Positions 25,373-39,300 of a DNA stretch of 64,000 nucleotides are shown here, piece by piece. The notes under the pieces were generated by a model. It was not told the origin of the DNA. It searched no databases and was given only the letters and a program-made list of their open reading frames with translations. The position numbers and the translations under genes are program-made. Every line of letters starts with the position of its first letter. Position 1 is the first letter of the stretch. Source of the stretch: Sialis fuliginosa (Eukaryota > Arthropoda > Insecta > Megaloptera > Sialidae); the NCBI GenBank assembly GCA_961205875.1, contig OY540815.1:20769638-20833637 (forward strand), given 5' to 3'.

Positions 25373-25834
25373 CAGCCACACAAAAATATTAATTTTGGGT
25401 TTAGGTTGAATTTTTCCAAAAAAAGTGAGCGATACCAAAAAAGCGACCTATGTAGTATTTTTCGAACACAGTCGAAATCCAAATTGTTAGAATTTTCTGC
25501 TTACCAGTTCTTTTTAATTTGAATATGAATTTTGGATTTCGATTGAATTTTTTCAAAAAAAGTGTGCGATATCAAAAAAGCGACCTATGTAGCATTATGT
25601 AGTATTTTTCGAACACAGTCGAAATCCAAATTGTTAGAATTTTCTGCTTACCAGTTTTTTTTAATTTGAGTATGAATTTTGGGTTTCGGTTGAATTTTTT
25701 TCAAAAAAAGTGTGCGATACCAAAAAGCTAGTAAGCAGAAAATTCCAAAAATTTGGATTTCGACTATGCTCGACCAATACTACAATGTTATATAAGTCGC
25801 TTTTTGGTATCGCACACTTTTTTTTGTGTAGCTG
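25373..25834. mobile_element. Palindromic element, CAGCTACAC family, copy 2 with internal duplication
   Basis: Ends CAGCCACACAAAAA and its near-complement TTTTTGTGTAGCTG are flanked by TA on both sides, as in Tc1/mariner elements. Compared with the 21571 copy, the left arm is present twice in tandem (unit about 165 bases, each with gcgacctatgtag and tcgaaatccaaattgttag), while the right arm is single. Confidence 0.7.
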
Positions 25835-26268
25835 TATTATTAATCAACAATAATTAATTCACAGAATGACCTGTTAACACATGTTGTTAGTTTATTTAAA
25901 TATACCTAATACCTACATAGATATCTACTTATATAAAATAGGCAACGGTAAATTGCCGGTATTAAGAAGTTCAATATCTCAACAAGAATTTGGATTTCGT
26001 AATATTTTGTTATTGTTTTACTAATTTAGGTTTGACCTTCAACCGTAAAAACAATTCATGATCTCAGATATTTGTTATTGATTAATTATTACTCAACTAC
26101 GTAAGAAGGGTGGTATTGAGGTTCATTCGTTTGTTTGTATATATGTTTGTGCCCTTGTTGTAATTCCAAAACGTTCAAATTCAAAAGTTTTCAAAACCTA
26201 TCAAGATATTTATTTCTATCATTTATGAAATTGGTGGAACGATTTGACAACGGAAATGAAAGTAGGTA

Positions 26269-26790
26269 CAGTAGAACTTCTATAAGTTCAAGGGAAATGC
26301 TAAAAATATTTAAGGTAAAGAGTGTATTCCAAGTTGATTAAGACATAGGAAATTTAACATGGGAGCAATTAGAAGTGTTGTAGTAACCTTTGGTCAAATT
26401 TAACGATGTGTGATTGGTGAATTTTGAAATACCGCCACAAAATTTAATAAAATAGTCATTAGTATTTTGTTTTCAAATTTATATCTGTCAAAAAATATTA
26501 TCATAATTTTATCTAGGATGTTTAATTAAAGTTGAAAACAAAATACTGTTGATTAATTTAAAATTTATCAGTTGTTTCGAGGCGGCATTTCAAAATGCAC
26601 CAATCACACAATGTTAAATTAGGCCAAAGGTTATTACAACATTTCTAATTGTCCCCATGTTAAATTTCCTATGTCTTAATCAACTTGGAATAAACTTAAT
26701 TTAATTCGATACGGAGATGTCGTCTAAATAACATATTGATTCATTTCGAGTTATAAAGGTGGCAAAATGGTAACTTTGAGTTATAGAGGA
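26269..26790. mobile_element. Possible pogo/Tigger-like remnant
   Basis: The left end TA-CAGTAGAACTTCTATAAG resembles pogo-type ends, and the right side carries gagttatagagg-like complements. The element is interrupted by a younger MITE at 26325-26692. Weakly supported because the right terminus is degraded. Confidence 0.35.
26325..26692. mobile_element. MITE with long inverted ends
   Basis: TATTCCAAGTTGATTAAGAC at the left and its near-complement at the right continue inwards for about 130 bases (cataggaaatttaacatgg; accaatcacac against gtgtgattggtg). Non-coding, 368 bases, inserted in an older element. Confidence 0.65.
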
Positions 26791-27934
26791 TAAAATGTAT
26801 TGATAAAACCTTTCAGGGAAACCTTAATTACTACGAGTAAAGGGGTTTTAGGACCCAAAGGAATGAATGCATGCATTCTAATTTTTATAAACAGACAGTG
26901 TTGTTGTTTTTATAACAATAAATATAAAATTAAAATAAACGGATTTTAAAATTGCCTTCTGAAAAATAATTAATTATCCAAGTGACGTCGACTCGAAATT
27001 TCTAAAACAATGTAGTCAATTGTTTTTGGTATTTTAAAGACCCATACACATTAATAAATTGATTATTTTAAGAAGCACTTGACTCATACAATCTGTTAAA
27101 TATATCCATAATATTTTACAATGTAAGTAAAATATTCAATTTAAGTGAACATGCTTCAAACTCACTTAAGTAATCTGGTTTAATTATATATTATTAATAA
27201 ATCATTACCATTAGTGCTTTTAGAAATATAGGTATTCATTTTGAACGTACTTTTGAGATGCAAACACATATTAAAATTTTAAATATTCCAAAAAAACTAG
27301 TATTTTATTTCAAACTTGATTTTGAATAAGTATCTAGTATAAAAAATATTCGATTTTTTGTATATTATATATTTCGTAATAATGACGTAATAAAACGATT
27401 TTAAAAATAGATTTCTTCTTCAAAAGTGTTTGCATATAAGTTTACTAAATAAGTCATTAATTTATATAAATTTAAATTATACCTATACATAGGTGTCGAC
27501 TTTTAATTTTTCCTACGAGGGAGGGCAAATTTTTCGTAATTAAGAATTTAATAAAAAATTACCATTTGTTTATAAAAATAAATAATACATACAAACTTCT
27601 TTTGTCACGTAATCCTTACACAATTTTTCAAAAACCTAACCATAATTATACTTTACGACCCTTAATTTAAACGTTCTAAAAATCAAAAAAACTATTATAT
27701 ATTACTAGCAATTAGTATTTGGTACAGTAAATACCAATAACTTTTACTTTTAGCACTTATTATAACCAATTTAAATAAACAGTTTGCTCATAGTAACCTG
27801 GAAAATAATATTTGCTCGCTAATTATGTTATGAAATTATTTTATGAAGAAAAGGTAAACTAAGATTTCAAAATTTATATTTATTTTTATTCGCAGCTAAA
27901 CTAAATGATATTTACAAAATGTTTGGTTCTATAA

Positions 27935-28145
27935 AACTACTAGCTGCGTGCCCACGATTTAAAAAAATATAGTTAAATTATTTTAGATCTTTTTATTCTA
28001 CACAATTATTTACTATGTTATATTGTTCAATATTTAACGGTAAAGAACGCACTGACTTTTTTCGACTTAGTTTACTATTATCGTCACTGCTTATTCCTTA
28101 TATTACCTAACGTAACAAAATACATACTAAAATCTGGAAAAAAAA
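27935..28145 (+). repeat. Retroposon 3' region, copy 2
   Basis: Diverged relative of the sequence at 21180: ctagctgcgtgccc, ttttattctacacaatta, ttatcgtcactgcttattcc and taacgtaacaaaata occur in the same order. Truncated before the tail. Confidence 0.5.
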
Positions 28146-28437
28146 TTGTTTGGATGTGGTCGAAAGAAGATTTTGTATATAATATCAGGCATTCTAGTAA
28201 TTAATCTATTGTAAAATGCTAAAACCAGATGTGGTAATTAATATTATCTATACAAATACGAAACTGTACTCTCATACAGAAGCAACATTTAATGCACAAT
28301 AAAAAATGTTCACAGTGCAAATACTGTAAACAGCTACACAAAAAAATATGATTAAAAACTTTCAACTGTTATAGTCAAGTGCCTCTCAACTTTTTTATGC
28401 GAAGGCACTCCAGTATAAAATTTAAAAGTTCGCAACA

Positions 28438-28640
28438 TCTTAATCATAAAAAAGCTGTCAGAATTACAGAACGTATTGCCAACTTAAGAATAGTAAAAAT
28501 GACGCTTCCCGAATATAAAATTGCCTGTGACAGTTTTTTTTTTTATGATTTTGCAATTTCGAATTTGTACTTCTTTGATTGTATGTGTTGTTAAAATATC
28601 AAAAAATACGAAAACAAAATAAATAAAGGAAATTTTTGTA
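28438..28640. repeat. Dispersed hairpin-like repeat, copy 1
   Basis: Contains atcataaaaaagctgtcag near the start and gacag-T-run-atgat later, a near-complement, so the unit can fold. Most of it recurs at about 38645-38830 in an intron of the first receptor gene (tttgtacttctttgattgta, gtgttgttaaaatatc). Confidence 0.5.
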
Positions 28641-29684
28641 ATTGATATTCTATTATACATTTATAACATTTGAATATGTCTTCATGGTGACGTCAATTCC
28701 CGCGTCAATGCTGATTGGTCAAGGAGCTGATGAGACTACCTTGTCTTTATATTCATACCTTGGTTAGGACAATCTATTGAAGCGAAGGGAGGTTGATTTA
28801 GTATAAAAACGGAAATTCAATCTCCGTCGCAACGAACTGTAGAATTTTTTACGTTTATTTTATTTGGGATAATTATTTATAAACAGTATTCCACTTTAAA
28901 GTATTGTACAATCACTGTCGTAAATCATATGCGCGCGCAACACCCAAATAATTTATTACCAACAAACAAAAATATGAAATCTGTTTGTACGTGCTAAACT
29001 TAAGTTTCGCCAAGAATTGCTCATGGCATAGTCAATAGAAAATATGTTATGGTCTGCTACTCGCCTATCAGATGTCAAGGTGACTAACTCCACAAAACAA
29101 ATAGATCGATATTTTTTTATAAACATACCTCTTAAAGGTACTTATAGAAAGTTAAGTATGAGATACGAAAATGTTATTTATTAGTTAATAAAATACAAAT
29201 ATTGAGCAATTTGTTTTGTATTCTGAAAAGTAGATACTTCAGTAATCACTCATTGTCAATTATGAGAATTAGAAATCATGTTTTTATAGCAAAATATATT
29301 TCTACTTTGTAAGAATAATTTTATATGTATTATTGGTTATTATTGATTTTTTATTTAAAATACATATCATAAATAATTATTTATTCAATGTACTTAGAAA
29401 AGTATAAGGAAGTTAGTAAATTTATGCATATGTATGTGATGCACCAACAGCTGATTTTATACAGGTTGTCCCATTTTAATCTATAACCTCCTTTATTTTA
29501 TTTTTTTATCAATTAAATCAAAAAATGTTTCAAATGAAAATTGTTTGATTTTTAGGGGGAACCAAAATGGCTCTATTCATTTTTGATTTGGTGGACGCCT
29601 TCAGGGTCAAATAAGGCCAACATTTTTTTATTGAAAAAAAGCAATACACGATGATTAATGAGTCCAATCATTTTAAGATAACAG

Positions 29685-30047
29685 CAGTGGCGTAGATGGG
29701 GGGGGGGGGGGGGGATCAAGAGGATCAATCAATCAATGAGTCTACTTCAAGAGAAAACTCAAAGACGTTTTTTAAACTCTTCTAGTATGAACAAAATCAA
29801 CTTTTTTTTTATTATACAAACGTAAAAAAAAAGTTTTTTTTTAATTTTGCATATTTTGGGGGCCTCTCAGCCACCTCTTGCCCCGGGATCCCCGAGCTTC
29901 TAGTTACGGCCCTGCATGTAAAAAAATCGAACTCGAGATTTTAACGGAATTACACGTATTGAGGGTCCCTGAATCAAAAATATGAGATTAAATACTAAGT
30001 CATATCCCTCCCCCCCCCCCCAACACAAAAAGCTATCTACGCCACCA
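29685..30047. mobile_element. hAT MITE with exact GATAACAG duplication
   Basis: The left end CAGTGGCGTAGAT and the right end ATCTACGCCACCA are flanked by GATAACAG at 29677-29684 and 30048-30055. An 8-bp duplication with CAGTGGCG ends is diagnostic of hAT. Poly-G and poly-C runs lie just inside the two ends. A second motif, gttacggccctg, suggests a smaller element inside. Confidence 0.85.
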
Positions 30048-32031
30048 GATAACAGACAATGATTATTATTATTATTTGATAAATCTATGATGTAGAATGA
30101 TTAACATGATGATAATTATAAAAAAACTTGTATTGTAACCTCATTTAAAATTAGTTTCATACCTTGATAAGTACTTGAATATCTATCTAATTAAAAACGG
30201 AAAATAAAAATGTTATTTGAATCGAAAAGTAACAAGAAATGAAATTGTGCTAATAAAATACATGTGTAGTGAAGTGAAAATTATAAATAAATATAAAATT
30301 TTACTTTTATTTAAAAAAATACCCAGAAAAAAGAGGAAAAAGAAAACAAAGAAATCTAGTTTTTAAAAGTAAAATTTTCCAATTGATTTGCGTAGGTATT
30401 TTATGAATTATATTTTAATAATTATTTATACCTAGTATTTATATGACGATACAACTTATATATTATAACTTATAGAAAATATTATATTATTATAATTTTT
30501 TTTAAATTTACATATTGTAAAATTTCTTGAAAACTGCTTCATTAATGTGTGTTAAATCTTTAATACACGCATAAATAATGAACCGCTGAATGGATTTTAA
30601 CGAAACTTGGTTTGTTAGTAGTTAATTCTATATGTCAATAAATATTACGTGAAAATTGTATATTCGAAAATTATTAAAACTTTTGTATAAAATAGTCCCT
30701 TGCAAAGTTATATCCTCTGTAAGCACGAGAAAGCAATTTGCCATCACTTGATAAAAGTTTGTTTTTATATGAAAATATATAATTATAAAAACGCATTTAA
30801 TTTTATTTTTACTTTAAAGAAAAAGTTCGTAGCAAAAACAACAAATAAATTATCTGCATTATGTGTTTTTAATTATATTTCAAACATACCACAACAAATT
30901 AGCATATGACCTTAAAGTTCAGGTACATATTTATTGAAACAGGGGCGTACTACTAAATAATGTAAATAATTTAATTTTTATAAATATCAAAAACAATTAA
31001 TTCACATTATTTTAACTGTTCAGTTATAAACCCTACTCAAATTCGACGAAAGTAATTTTAACAGAAGAATTAACCAAAATTAAACTTGTTAAGAGAAAAA
31101 AAATCTTGAAATTGATTAATTATTATTATTAAAACCAAACTTTTTTTATGATTACTATGATGTATATTAATTGGCACTTTACCCTATATAATATTCAGGC
31201 GCCAAGAATAATAATAAATCAGTGTCATTTAAATAGACTGACAAACATCACCACATGTCGTACCAGGGGCGCCTGCAGATATATTAACACTATAAATGGC
31301 ATAAAATGGTGTACATTATCTTACTACGAATTTTTAACCATTAACTTTTTTTTAAGAAAACATGTTCTTTTTTTGAGCATTGATCTTTCTTTTTTGTTCT
31401 ATTTTTTAATGTAGCATATTTTGACTTAATTCTGGTTTTTATATTATCTAGTATTTGTAAATACATAAACCCCATTAAAAGGTACCCACAATTTCAATTT
31501 GAGTGGTGCAATATTTCAAAATAAAAATCACAAACTCAAAAACTAAAAAGGACCTAAAAACGACATTTAGTTGTTATTTTTTTATATTTTTTTCTGGGGA
31601 AAGAGTTCCGATTATCTCATATAAGTATATTAGTTTTTATAATATTTCATGTATCATAGATATATTCTAAGGACTAGTGTCTTTCGATTGACAGGCGCAT
31701 TTGTCAATATTATGTTTTGTTTAATAATTATTAATAATAATAACATGTAATTTTGCCGAAAAATTGCAGTAAAAAATTCAGGGATTTTTTCTCGTCGTCA
31801 AAAATGAAAAAAAAAAATGCTCCGTCAACCGAAAGTCAATACAATATAGATAATGAGCATTTTTTTTATTTTTGTTTCAGACGACTATAGTTTTCGCGAA
31901 ATCGTGTAAACCATCCGACCATGCGTGAAAATCATGTACTTAATTCGATGAGTTTTGTATTTTTTGAACACAAAAATTTTGACGCGTCTTCAATGTATAT
32001 AGAAAATAATAAAAAATTTATTACTGGTGTT

Positions 32032-32287
32032 TAGGGTGACCAGGTCTCCGGTTTTGACCCGGAGTTTCAGGGTTCGCACACTGAATCTCCGGGCTCCGGG
32101 TTTGGGTGCAATTTCTCCGGGTTTTGCAAAAAATGACGACGACTAAAAAAAAAAGGTCGTCAAAAATAGAGCAGGGGACATAACAGTGCAGATTATGAAA
32201 ATAATTAATTAAATAGATAAGATAAAATAAAAAAGGGGTCTTCATTTACATCTCAGGGTTTACCAAAACTAAAATCTGGTCACCCTA
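32032..32287. mobile_element. hAT MITE with exact CTGGTGTT duplication
   Basis: Ends TAGGGTGACCAG and CTGGTCACCCTA with CTGGTGTT on both sides (32024-32031, 32288-32295). The body has ctccgggt repeats and a gacgac/gtcgtc pair. 256 bases, non-coding. Confidence 0.85.
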
Positions 32288-35200
32288 CTGGTGTTTCGTA
32301 AATATTTAGTTAGAAATTAATTCCTGAAAATTACCCTGAAGAAACGCCCGTCACTGTGGTATAACCCCTTAAGAAAACGTTGAGTTTATTTAAGGATGTA
32401 CGCCACTGTATGTAATTCTTTACAATTAAATAGTTCCGCAATATGATGATCAGCACGCATAAGTGTCATAAGGTCATTGTTGACATATTACCATCATAAA
32501 TACAAATGTATTATAGTGTAGATATAAAGTTACTAACAATAAGGTATTTGCGCGCCAAGTAAGTGAATTAAATGAGTATTTAAACAGAATAGTTTCATGA
32601 AATTTTTAATTTATGATTACTCATAAAGGATGTCATCTCATTATTTTAATTTATGCGTTTGAAATCGTTACTTAACTGTTTTATTATTGCCTTAATTAAG
32701 TATTAAATTATAGCCTAAAGCCCGACAAGTTGAAAGAATTCAAATGTATTAATAAAGTAATATTATTACATTTTTAATTTACGAATAAACCTATCAAAAT
32801 GTATAAAAAGTACTTCTCAAAACGTATATTTTCTTTTTTCCCCAGTTTGAGGTTATGATTAACGTTGTAATATGTTTGTATACATAGACCTAGAGAATGG
32901 ACTGCGTATATGGCTAGAAAACAGAGCCGTGTCGAAAAGAAAGAGATAGAAAATGGTTTGGGATATACTTGTCCTTTTTTAAACAGGAGTGTCTATTTCA
33001 TTTTTATGTTATTCCGGTTTTACTGTAATCGATGTAAAAGTTCGTGTGGATGACGCTTTACACCTGACATAACTAAACCGGAATAGAACAGGAATAAAAA
33101 CGCGTGTAAACTGCATGGACATAGTTATATCTATTTAGCCAACCCCCAAAAAATATAAGTATTTACGAAGTGTAGGGATTTCATCGTAATGCACTTCGCA
33201 TTAACATTTGAAAAACTGTCGTCACTTAAAACACCTGAGACGAAGAGATTGAAAACAAAAGAAAAGGAAATTATCACATATCACACGAAAACTAATAATA
33301 TAATTAAAAATTAATTTTTTATTATAAACAGTTGCACACAAGGATAGAGGGAAAAATTTCACCTTTGAAGATCCAATTTCATAACATTTTAAAACTCGCA
33401 TTTTACGAATCATTTATTAGATACATTATTGCGCAAATTGTCTTCGTTTGTACAAAGTACATATTTTTAGAATTTTTGCTAAATCACTAATGTAAATACG
33501 TTTAAAAATCTACTATTTCCGTTGTACAGTTGTGATATACGATAATAGGATATTGTACGTCTGATAAGTGACAAGTGTCAGGATGGGATGAAATATCTAG
33601 CAGAAGAGTCACATAGAAATTTAAAACTGATAAACTGATTCAATGAAATTACCGAGTAAAAATTTCTATTCGAGAAACTCTCAAAACGAGTTGCTAGATG
33701 ATGACTCTGTTAACAGGATATACCTAACAATAAACTAACCTAAAGTATAATCGCAGCTTATACCCACGCCTGATTTAAAGCATCTACTGTACACTGTGTA
33801 CACAATTAATCAACTGTATGACAAAACTATTTTATGTTGTTTAAATGGAAAACCAAGTCAAATCGATATTAAACTGTGGTAAAATGTGACCCATTCGCCA
33901 TTTTTTTAAGAGGGCGACGGTAGCACAGCTCGAATCAGCTTGAACTTTCTGGGGAATAACCAGGGTCATTACTAGAATATTTCTACCAAAAATCATTGTG
34001 GTCCGAATTACCTCCCGATAGTTATTTAAATTTATGTTTACTTGACTAGGCTAATAATGTATATCGTAAATTTAAACATCTTCTCCCATCTTTTATAATT
34101 TGGTTGATTTTTTGTTGAACAATGAATGGCAGCCAAGCTCTTCCGATTGCAATCCTCTGATTATTTTATATGGTCATATACGAGTATATTGTCAAAGCTC
34201 CCAGATTACAAATTCTTAAATTTGCAGCAATTTAAGAATGTTATTCTCAAAATTTGGGAAACAGTGCGTGCCACTTGCAATGACTTTAAAAGAAGATTGA
34301 AGCTATTATAGTTATCAAAGTTAAAGGAGGACTTATTCCCAAACAATTTCAATACATATGGCTACATTAAGAATTGAATAAAAACTGAACTGAAACTTAA
34401 ATATTTAAGAGTTTTCATTTGTACCAGAATATAATTGTCACGGTATAAATATTGATTTGTATTGAAGAATATATAAACAATCAAATATAATTGAAATATG
34501 ATTTGGTTACAAATTATAGATGAGAACATATGTTATATTGAAAAATAACTTCTATAGTATAAAAACTACAGGATAATAATATGGATTTTATATATAAATA
34601 CTTGCATCCTCGTTTTCGGCCGCCCTCTTTTGGTGCTACAAGCGGACGCCTGATTTACCAATGCGTAACGCCGGCACTGTATTTAAGCAATGTATATGAT
34701 GTACCTATTTTTTATCATACCAGTAAATTACTTCGAATGGGTAAAAAAGTTAACAATAATTATTTACAACGATAAAAATTCCTAATAACTTGTACACATA
34801 TATTTAAGCTGGAAGTTATAATGAATTATAATATGTATATGAATTAATAATCAATGATGGTTATATTGTATGTATTATACAGGAGACTACCTGATTTCCT
34901 TCACCTTATTAATTAATTTCACGGCAAATGCTAACCGATACAGAGAATGTTATGTTCAAGGTTTCTGTCGCTTTGAAACATAGGCGTAGCGATAGGGGGG
35001 TTTTAATATCCCCCAGGAGGATTTATAAATATTATATAACGTCGATACGCAAGTGAAATCTGCTTTTTATCGAAGACGTATAATTTTTCAGAAAATAATA
35101 AAAAAATTATATTTACAATTAGCAGATTTTGCAATTATCAGTATAATGTCCTGTATTATAAAATTTACTAGCTTGCAAGCACTCTCAAAAATGATGTAGC

Positions 35201-36314
35201 TATATAAGCTCCACCCTAGAAAAAGATAACCGATGATGTTTGTCTTAATATTTACGAATCTGTTGTGAGCGATTCTGACCTTTATGGTGTCAGACGACTT
35301 CTGAAGCCGATAGTACCTCTTATAAACGTACATTTTTCCCCTTGAACTCTTTCCCCACCACTAGTATTATTGTACATAAACCAAGCATAGTTTAAAATTT
35401 AAATTAAGTTTTTCTCTAGTAAATACTTGTATGAGAGGGTAGAGGGGGAGTATAATTTCATAGAGGTCAAAAGGATATGCGTTTTGGGAGGTTTTAATGT
35501 ATGTAAATTCGTTTTTTCGATAAAATAATATAATAATTGGCATACCTACCTTGATAAATATGTAATCCAAATATACTGTTAATAAGTTAATTTATTATAA
35601 AGATTATAAAGTTCACTTAATTATTAATGTTAATTTAGAAAAAAATACAAACTATTATCAAATATATTAAATAACATAATTATTCATTAAAAAACAAACA
35701 TTTTTTACATATATTAAAAAGTCCATAAATTACAAAACAAAAATATATAATAGAGAATTTTATCTTGTTTATATAGTATAACAAGAATTTAAACATTTCT
35801 AAAAATTTTATAGCGAGTTCAAAGAATTTGGCGACGTTTTTTATAAACATATCTGATAAGTATACAGATGACTACACACATGTAGGGGAAGAATGAATTA
35901 AATGTTCTATGTTAGTGAAATATAAAATTATTTTGGACCACACACAGATTATTTATACTTTTGTTTAATCACAAAAATATACAGGTTGATCCATTTTAAG
36001 TGTCCACCCCTTTTAACTTTTTATGGCGAGATTTTATCGAAAAACATTTTAATCGAGAGGTTTGGAATAGGGGGGGGGGGGGGCATTGGTGTTTTCTTGT
36101 ATTACATCTACTTGTAGAAGTATTTCACCAAGTTTTAATTAATTTTGAAAATTTTTAGCCGTACTTAAATAACTAAAATTTGCAAATCGAAAAAAAAAAT
36201 GTCTACTTAATGGTTTGATATAATTGGATGTAATTTTTAGGAAAACTTACGAATTATATAAGATCTTGAAATTTTTATTTTTACGATAGTAATAATATGT
36301 TCTTTACAGATAAA

Positions 36315-39300
36315 ATGCAGTTTTTACACATAGCAGTGGCGTTTTTAATTATCGTAAATGGAGGATTAAGTGAACCACATATAAAAAATGAACCACGTAA
36401 TTCAACAATACCGAATTGCTGTATAAATGGAGAAAACGTATTAAAAGATAAAAAATGTCCTGGAAATTACACAACGGAGATGCAAACGTGTGAACATGGC
36501 AGGTAAAAACATTTATTTAAAAAAAAAAACAAGTTACTGGCACCAGTCTTGGATATGACCCCAGTAATAGCTATTTTTTAATTAAATGTACTGATATATA
36601 AACATTTGTTGATATTTGATTACTACCATTTCTGAATATTAATCTATATAGGTACATTTAACTGCCTTACAGCATGATTTGATGACAATCGGCCAATAGG
36701 TGTCAAAATGGTGGACATTTAAACTAATTATTTAATTTATTTATTAATTATTATATTATCATAGCAACTGCTTTACATTGTTTCAAATTTGATGATTATT
36801 TCTTTTATATTTTACATTTTGTAATCATTAGCAAGTATCCATCACTCTAGTTTTACTTTATCTATTACTGGAGAAAAAACATAAACCAAATTTTGAAAAA
36901 CAAATTATATTTGCGGACTTTGGTAATTAAATTGATTAAATAAAGAGTTACTTGTTTTATTAGTAACATGAGTTCATGAGAATTACAAAAAAAAGAAGCC
37001 CGTCAATCACAAAAACAGTAAACTTTGTTCTTATAGCGGCCATAACTGGCGCCAGTACCTTATTTATAATATAAAAATAAGGTACCTACTAAATTATATT
37101 CATATTTATTTCAGATACATCCTTGATATGGGGAGTTATGACATAGAAGAAAACCCATTGCCACTTGAAGATGTCCTAATTAATGGAACGTAAGTAATTT
37201 TAGTGTATAAACCAATTCGACTTTCATATAAGCATTTGATCGTTCATTGCATCTAGATTTACATTATTTTTGACTCAGACTGTACCTGCCATACACCCTT
37301 AACCACATCTTGTGCAACCTTAACCCAATCGTGACCGAGGTTTTTTTTTGTTACCGATATTGCTGATTTTTCTGTCATCAATTCATTACCTATCTATGTA
37401 TACTAAAACTCCAAAACGTTGGTAAATTGCATTGTTGATGTATTCAGTCCAATACTCGAAAATAAGTATAGTTTCAAACCCATTCGAATTAAAATAATCT
37501 TACAGCACTTACACTGGGCACGATTGGGTTAATATTAAGTTGATGACTTTTCAGATATTGTATAGCTAAAATATACGAATCCAAAGAGACCGTGCTGGTG
37601 GTGTGTTTCTCTGAACAAGATGGCTACGATCACGAAGATTACAGTACTAACATATTTGGTACCGCAGCTATGGGCATCAGTATTATCTGTCTATTGATAA
37701 CACTAATTGTTTACATAATTCTACCTGAACTCAGAGACCTACAGGTTAGTTCTACTCATATAAGGAGTGTAATTATAAAGGATCAATACTTCGATCATAA
37801 TCTAAAAATCCATCTTGTTCGTTAATACCTCTGAGGCTCGGGGACCCCGGGGTAAGATGTAACCGAGGGCCCCCCATAATATACAAAAATAAAAAGTGAA
37901 GACCTTCGCCAATTAGAATTTTATTCTCCCTAATTTTAATGAATAACAAGTTGGCAATAAAAAAAGGGGGCCTCGGGGCACTGCCACAGTAGTAGTTACA
38001 GCCCTGGACAGACCCATCAGTATAATTCTACTACTAAACTAACAGAAATGGATTTTCCAGCCGACACGAAACAGAAAAATGTATAGAAAAATAGGAAGTC
38101 GTAAATTGAATGATATATCGGAAAATTTTAGCGAATAAGGAAAAATCTTTTAGGTCTGCATTCTCGTTAACTTTTTGATTTGTCAGTAATTTTTGAGAAA
38201 AATATCATAGAGAATTTTTTTTTATTTCAGGTTTTTTATTTTCTATAATTGGTCAATTTTTTTACTATAAAAACATACTGCTTTCAAATGTTAATAAACC
38301 TAAAAACTATTAACTTCTTTTAAATAAAAATTTTATTTACACAAAATTTATTTGAAGTTTTTATTTTTTGTCTATATAAATTTAAAAAATCTAAAAATTC
38401 TGAATATCTTTAAATACATATAACTTCTTTGCCAAAGTAGATGGGTAATTTTTGTCTGCGGTTTCTTAATATTATGTTTTTAGAACTATCGTTTTAATGT
38501 TGCAAACCCTGTTGGCCATGAAAAATAAAAAATAAATTGTTATATCTAAAGTGCTAATAAAAATAATAAATATACATCTTTTTTTTTATCTAGATATTGT
38601 AAGATTTTTCCTTATTCGTAAAAAAAATCCGGTATAATATGATTTCACTAAAAAGCTATCATAGACAATTTGATCTATTGTGATTTTTACTATTCTTAAG
38701 TTGGCAAAACGTTCTGTGATTCTGACAGCTTTTTATGATTTTGCAATGTCAAATTTGTACTTCTTTGATTGTATGTGTTGTTAAAATATCAAAAAATACA
38801 AAAACAAGAATAAATAAACGAATTTTGTTTATTGGTCTTTTATATACCTTGAATTTTAGCTACTTTTGTCACAGACTATTTCTGCTTCACATCTTATAAA
38901 TCTATTTATTATAATTGCAGGGAAAATGTTTAATGTGCGTAATATCCAGCTTAGCGGTCGGATTCACAATGTTAGGAATTTTACAGCAGCACCAACACAT
39001 GGAAATGACATCTTGTGTTTTCTCAGGTAAAGTTAACGATAACAAAATATCAATACATCAAATTATTATTATCTAAAATAGATAATATAAAATATTGTAT
39101 ATAGCATTAAGTACGTACATATATAATTTTTTTTTATTATTCTAGCATTCTTGACGTATTTCTCAATGATAATCACGTTCTTCTGGCTGAACGTAATCTC
39201 TATCAACGTCTGGAGGCTGGTCAGGTAATAGTTTTATTAAAATATTTATTTTACTTTCAGCCAACTTTTTTTATATTATAAAAAATAATTATTTAAAATA

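Noticed and set aside
28720-28760. ctgatgag motif as a second hammerhead ribozyme
   Set aside because: No GAAA core or matching stem I follows within range.
32021-32245. Open frame on the minus strand
   Set aside because: Lies inside a hAT MITE; its apparent motifs come from ctccggg repeats.
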